Of a stretch of 5,578 nucleotides of DNA, positions 5,133-5,578 are shown one piece after another. The notes under the pieces were generated by a model. That model had not been told where the DNA came from. It saw only the letters and a list, made by a program, of their open reading frames with translations, and did no database searches. Source of the stretch: Dysgonamonadaceae bacterium. GTDB lineage: Bacteria > Bacteroidota > Bacteroidia > Bacteroidales > Azobacteroidaceae. A program made the position numbers and the translations under genes. The stretch lies in contig JAIRRK010000027.1 in assembly GCA_031256015.1 (NCBI GenBank), positions 1-5,578 of the forward strand. Reading direction: 5' to 3'. Position 1 is the stretch's first letter, and the number at the start of each line of letters is the position of its first letter.

Positions 5133-5552
5133 ATGGAAAATCAAAAAACGATATCCGGTACAGAAGCCATCCGTCGGGCACGTAATCTCAAATTCGTTTC
5201 CGGTGCATATTTTACTTTACTCCATCTTACTTGTAATCTAAAAACAAAAGAGTGCGGGCAGCTTGTGAAGGTAGAACGGTGCCGTGTCCGTCCATCGCTC
5301 CGGGAAGATACCTTTCAACTGGATGGAGATTTATACTTCCCTTATGAAGATCTGGACACGGAACAGCCAAAAATGTGCTTTAAGAAGTTGATGCGCTTTA
5401 TCGCTTTTCCTCCGAATTATGCAAAAGCATTGGAAGTAAGGCATGATCCATATTTATTTGCGGAAGAAATTGCCAAAGCCGGATATGCTACTACTCCCAA
5501 CTATGCAGATACATTGAAATCCATTATTAAAACAATACAAAAAAGTTTATGA
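5133..5552 (+). CDS. Small protein with glucosaminidase-like C-terminal tail, no catalytic core (139 aa)
   Basis: Counted from ATG 5133, residues 1-90 form a compact domain with GTEAIRRARNLK, three spaced cysteines (C34, C41, C50) and a LYFPYEDLDTEQPKMCFKKL stretch. From memory this resembles small proteins in Bacteroidales prophages, but I cannot name a family. Residues about 93-139 (PPNYAKAL, then DPYLFAEEIAKAGYATTPNY, then ADTLKSII) closely resemble the C-terminal end of FlgJ/Auto-type glucosaminidase domains (NPRYAxAL...FAxxIxKAGYATDPxYAxxL), which belong to peptidoglycan hydrolases. The catalytic part of that fold is absent. The protein may therefore be a fusion that uses the tail only for binding, or the match may be a small remnant. 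The same frame can start at ATG 5088, overlapping the TerL stop; that adds 15 Phe/Cys/Ile-rich residues that look like translated AT-rich spacer, so 5133 is preferred. The stop overlaps the next start (ATGA). Confidence 0.75.
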   Translation: MENQKTISGTEAIRRARNLKFVSGAYFTLLHLTCNLKTKECGQLVKVERCRVRPSLREDTFQLDGDLYFPYEDLDTEQPKMCFKKLMRFIAFPPNYAKALEVRHDPYLFAEEIAKAGYATTPNYADTLKSIIKTIQKSL

Positions 5553-5578
5553 AAAAGTACATTATCTTAACCCAAACA
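5549..5578 (+). CDS. Start of the next operon gene, 3' partial
   Basis: ATG at 5549 overlaps the preceding TGA as ATGA, the same arrangement seen at 2476 and 2778. The frame stays open for the ten codons visible (MKKYIILTQT) to the window end. Too little is present to assign a function; the Lys-Lys then Ile/Ile/Leu beginning could be cytoplasmic or the first part of a signal-like segment. Confidence 0.55.
   Translation, partial: MKKYIILTQT

Overview
The window looks like part of a tailed-phage or prophage genome from a Bacteroidales host (Bacteroides or Parabacteroides type). The phage origin rests on a clear terminase large subunit in a tight run of co-directional genes. The Bacteroidales assignment is inferred from three things: an exact TAnnTTTG promoter element of the type used in that order, the absence of Shine-Dalgarno sequences before the genes, and base composition of roughly 40% GC. 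All genes read on the + strand.

Region 1 (1-800) is the end of an upstream transcription unit. A reading frame already open at the window start encodes a highly charged heptad-repeat coiled coil and runs into an A8 tract at 276-283. The continuation of coding sense lies in the +1 frame (to 765) and has no ATG near its beginning. The two parts look like one protein divided by a frameshift, which may be programmed, due to slippage, mutational, or a homopolymer error. A strong rho-independent terminator follows at 772-796.

Region 2 (about 797-1168) has no gene but is not featureless. It holds three copies of a GCACGG(A/G)TT motif, two of them in longer direct repeats. It also has a nested inverted repeat that can fold as two stacked helices (951-1037), a repeated TGATATTTGA word, and a promoter at 1118-1148 just before the next gene. 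It could be a regulatory, DNA-packaging or small-RNA locus.

Region 3 (1169-5578) is one operon linked by start/stop overlaps. It encodes a ParB-like/beta-class DNA amino-methyltransferase fusion, a 101-residue protein of unknown role, a 207-residue helix-turn-helix-like candidate small terminase, the TerL packaging motor, and a 139-residue protein whose C-terminal third resembles the tail of glucosaminidase domains. The first ten codons of another gene follow. Together this is a DNA-packaging module preceded by a methyltransferase that probably marks phage DNA. No wholly new system can be demonstrated from this window. The best leads are the A8 frameshift, the structured intergenic region, the chimeric small protein after TerL, and a clear excess of GGATCC and CCGG sites.
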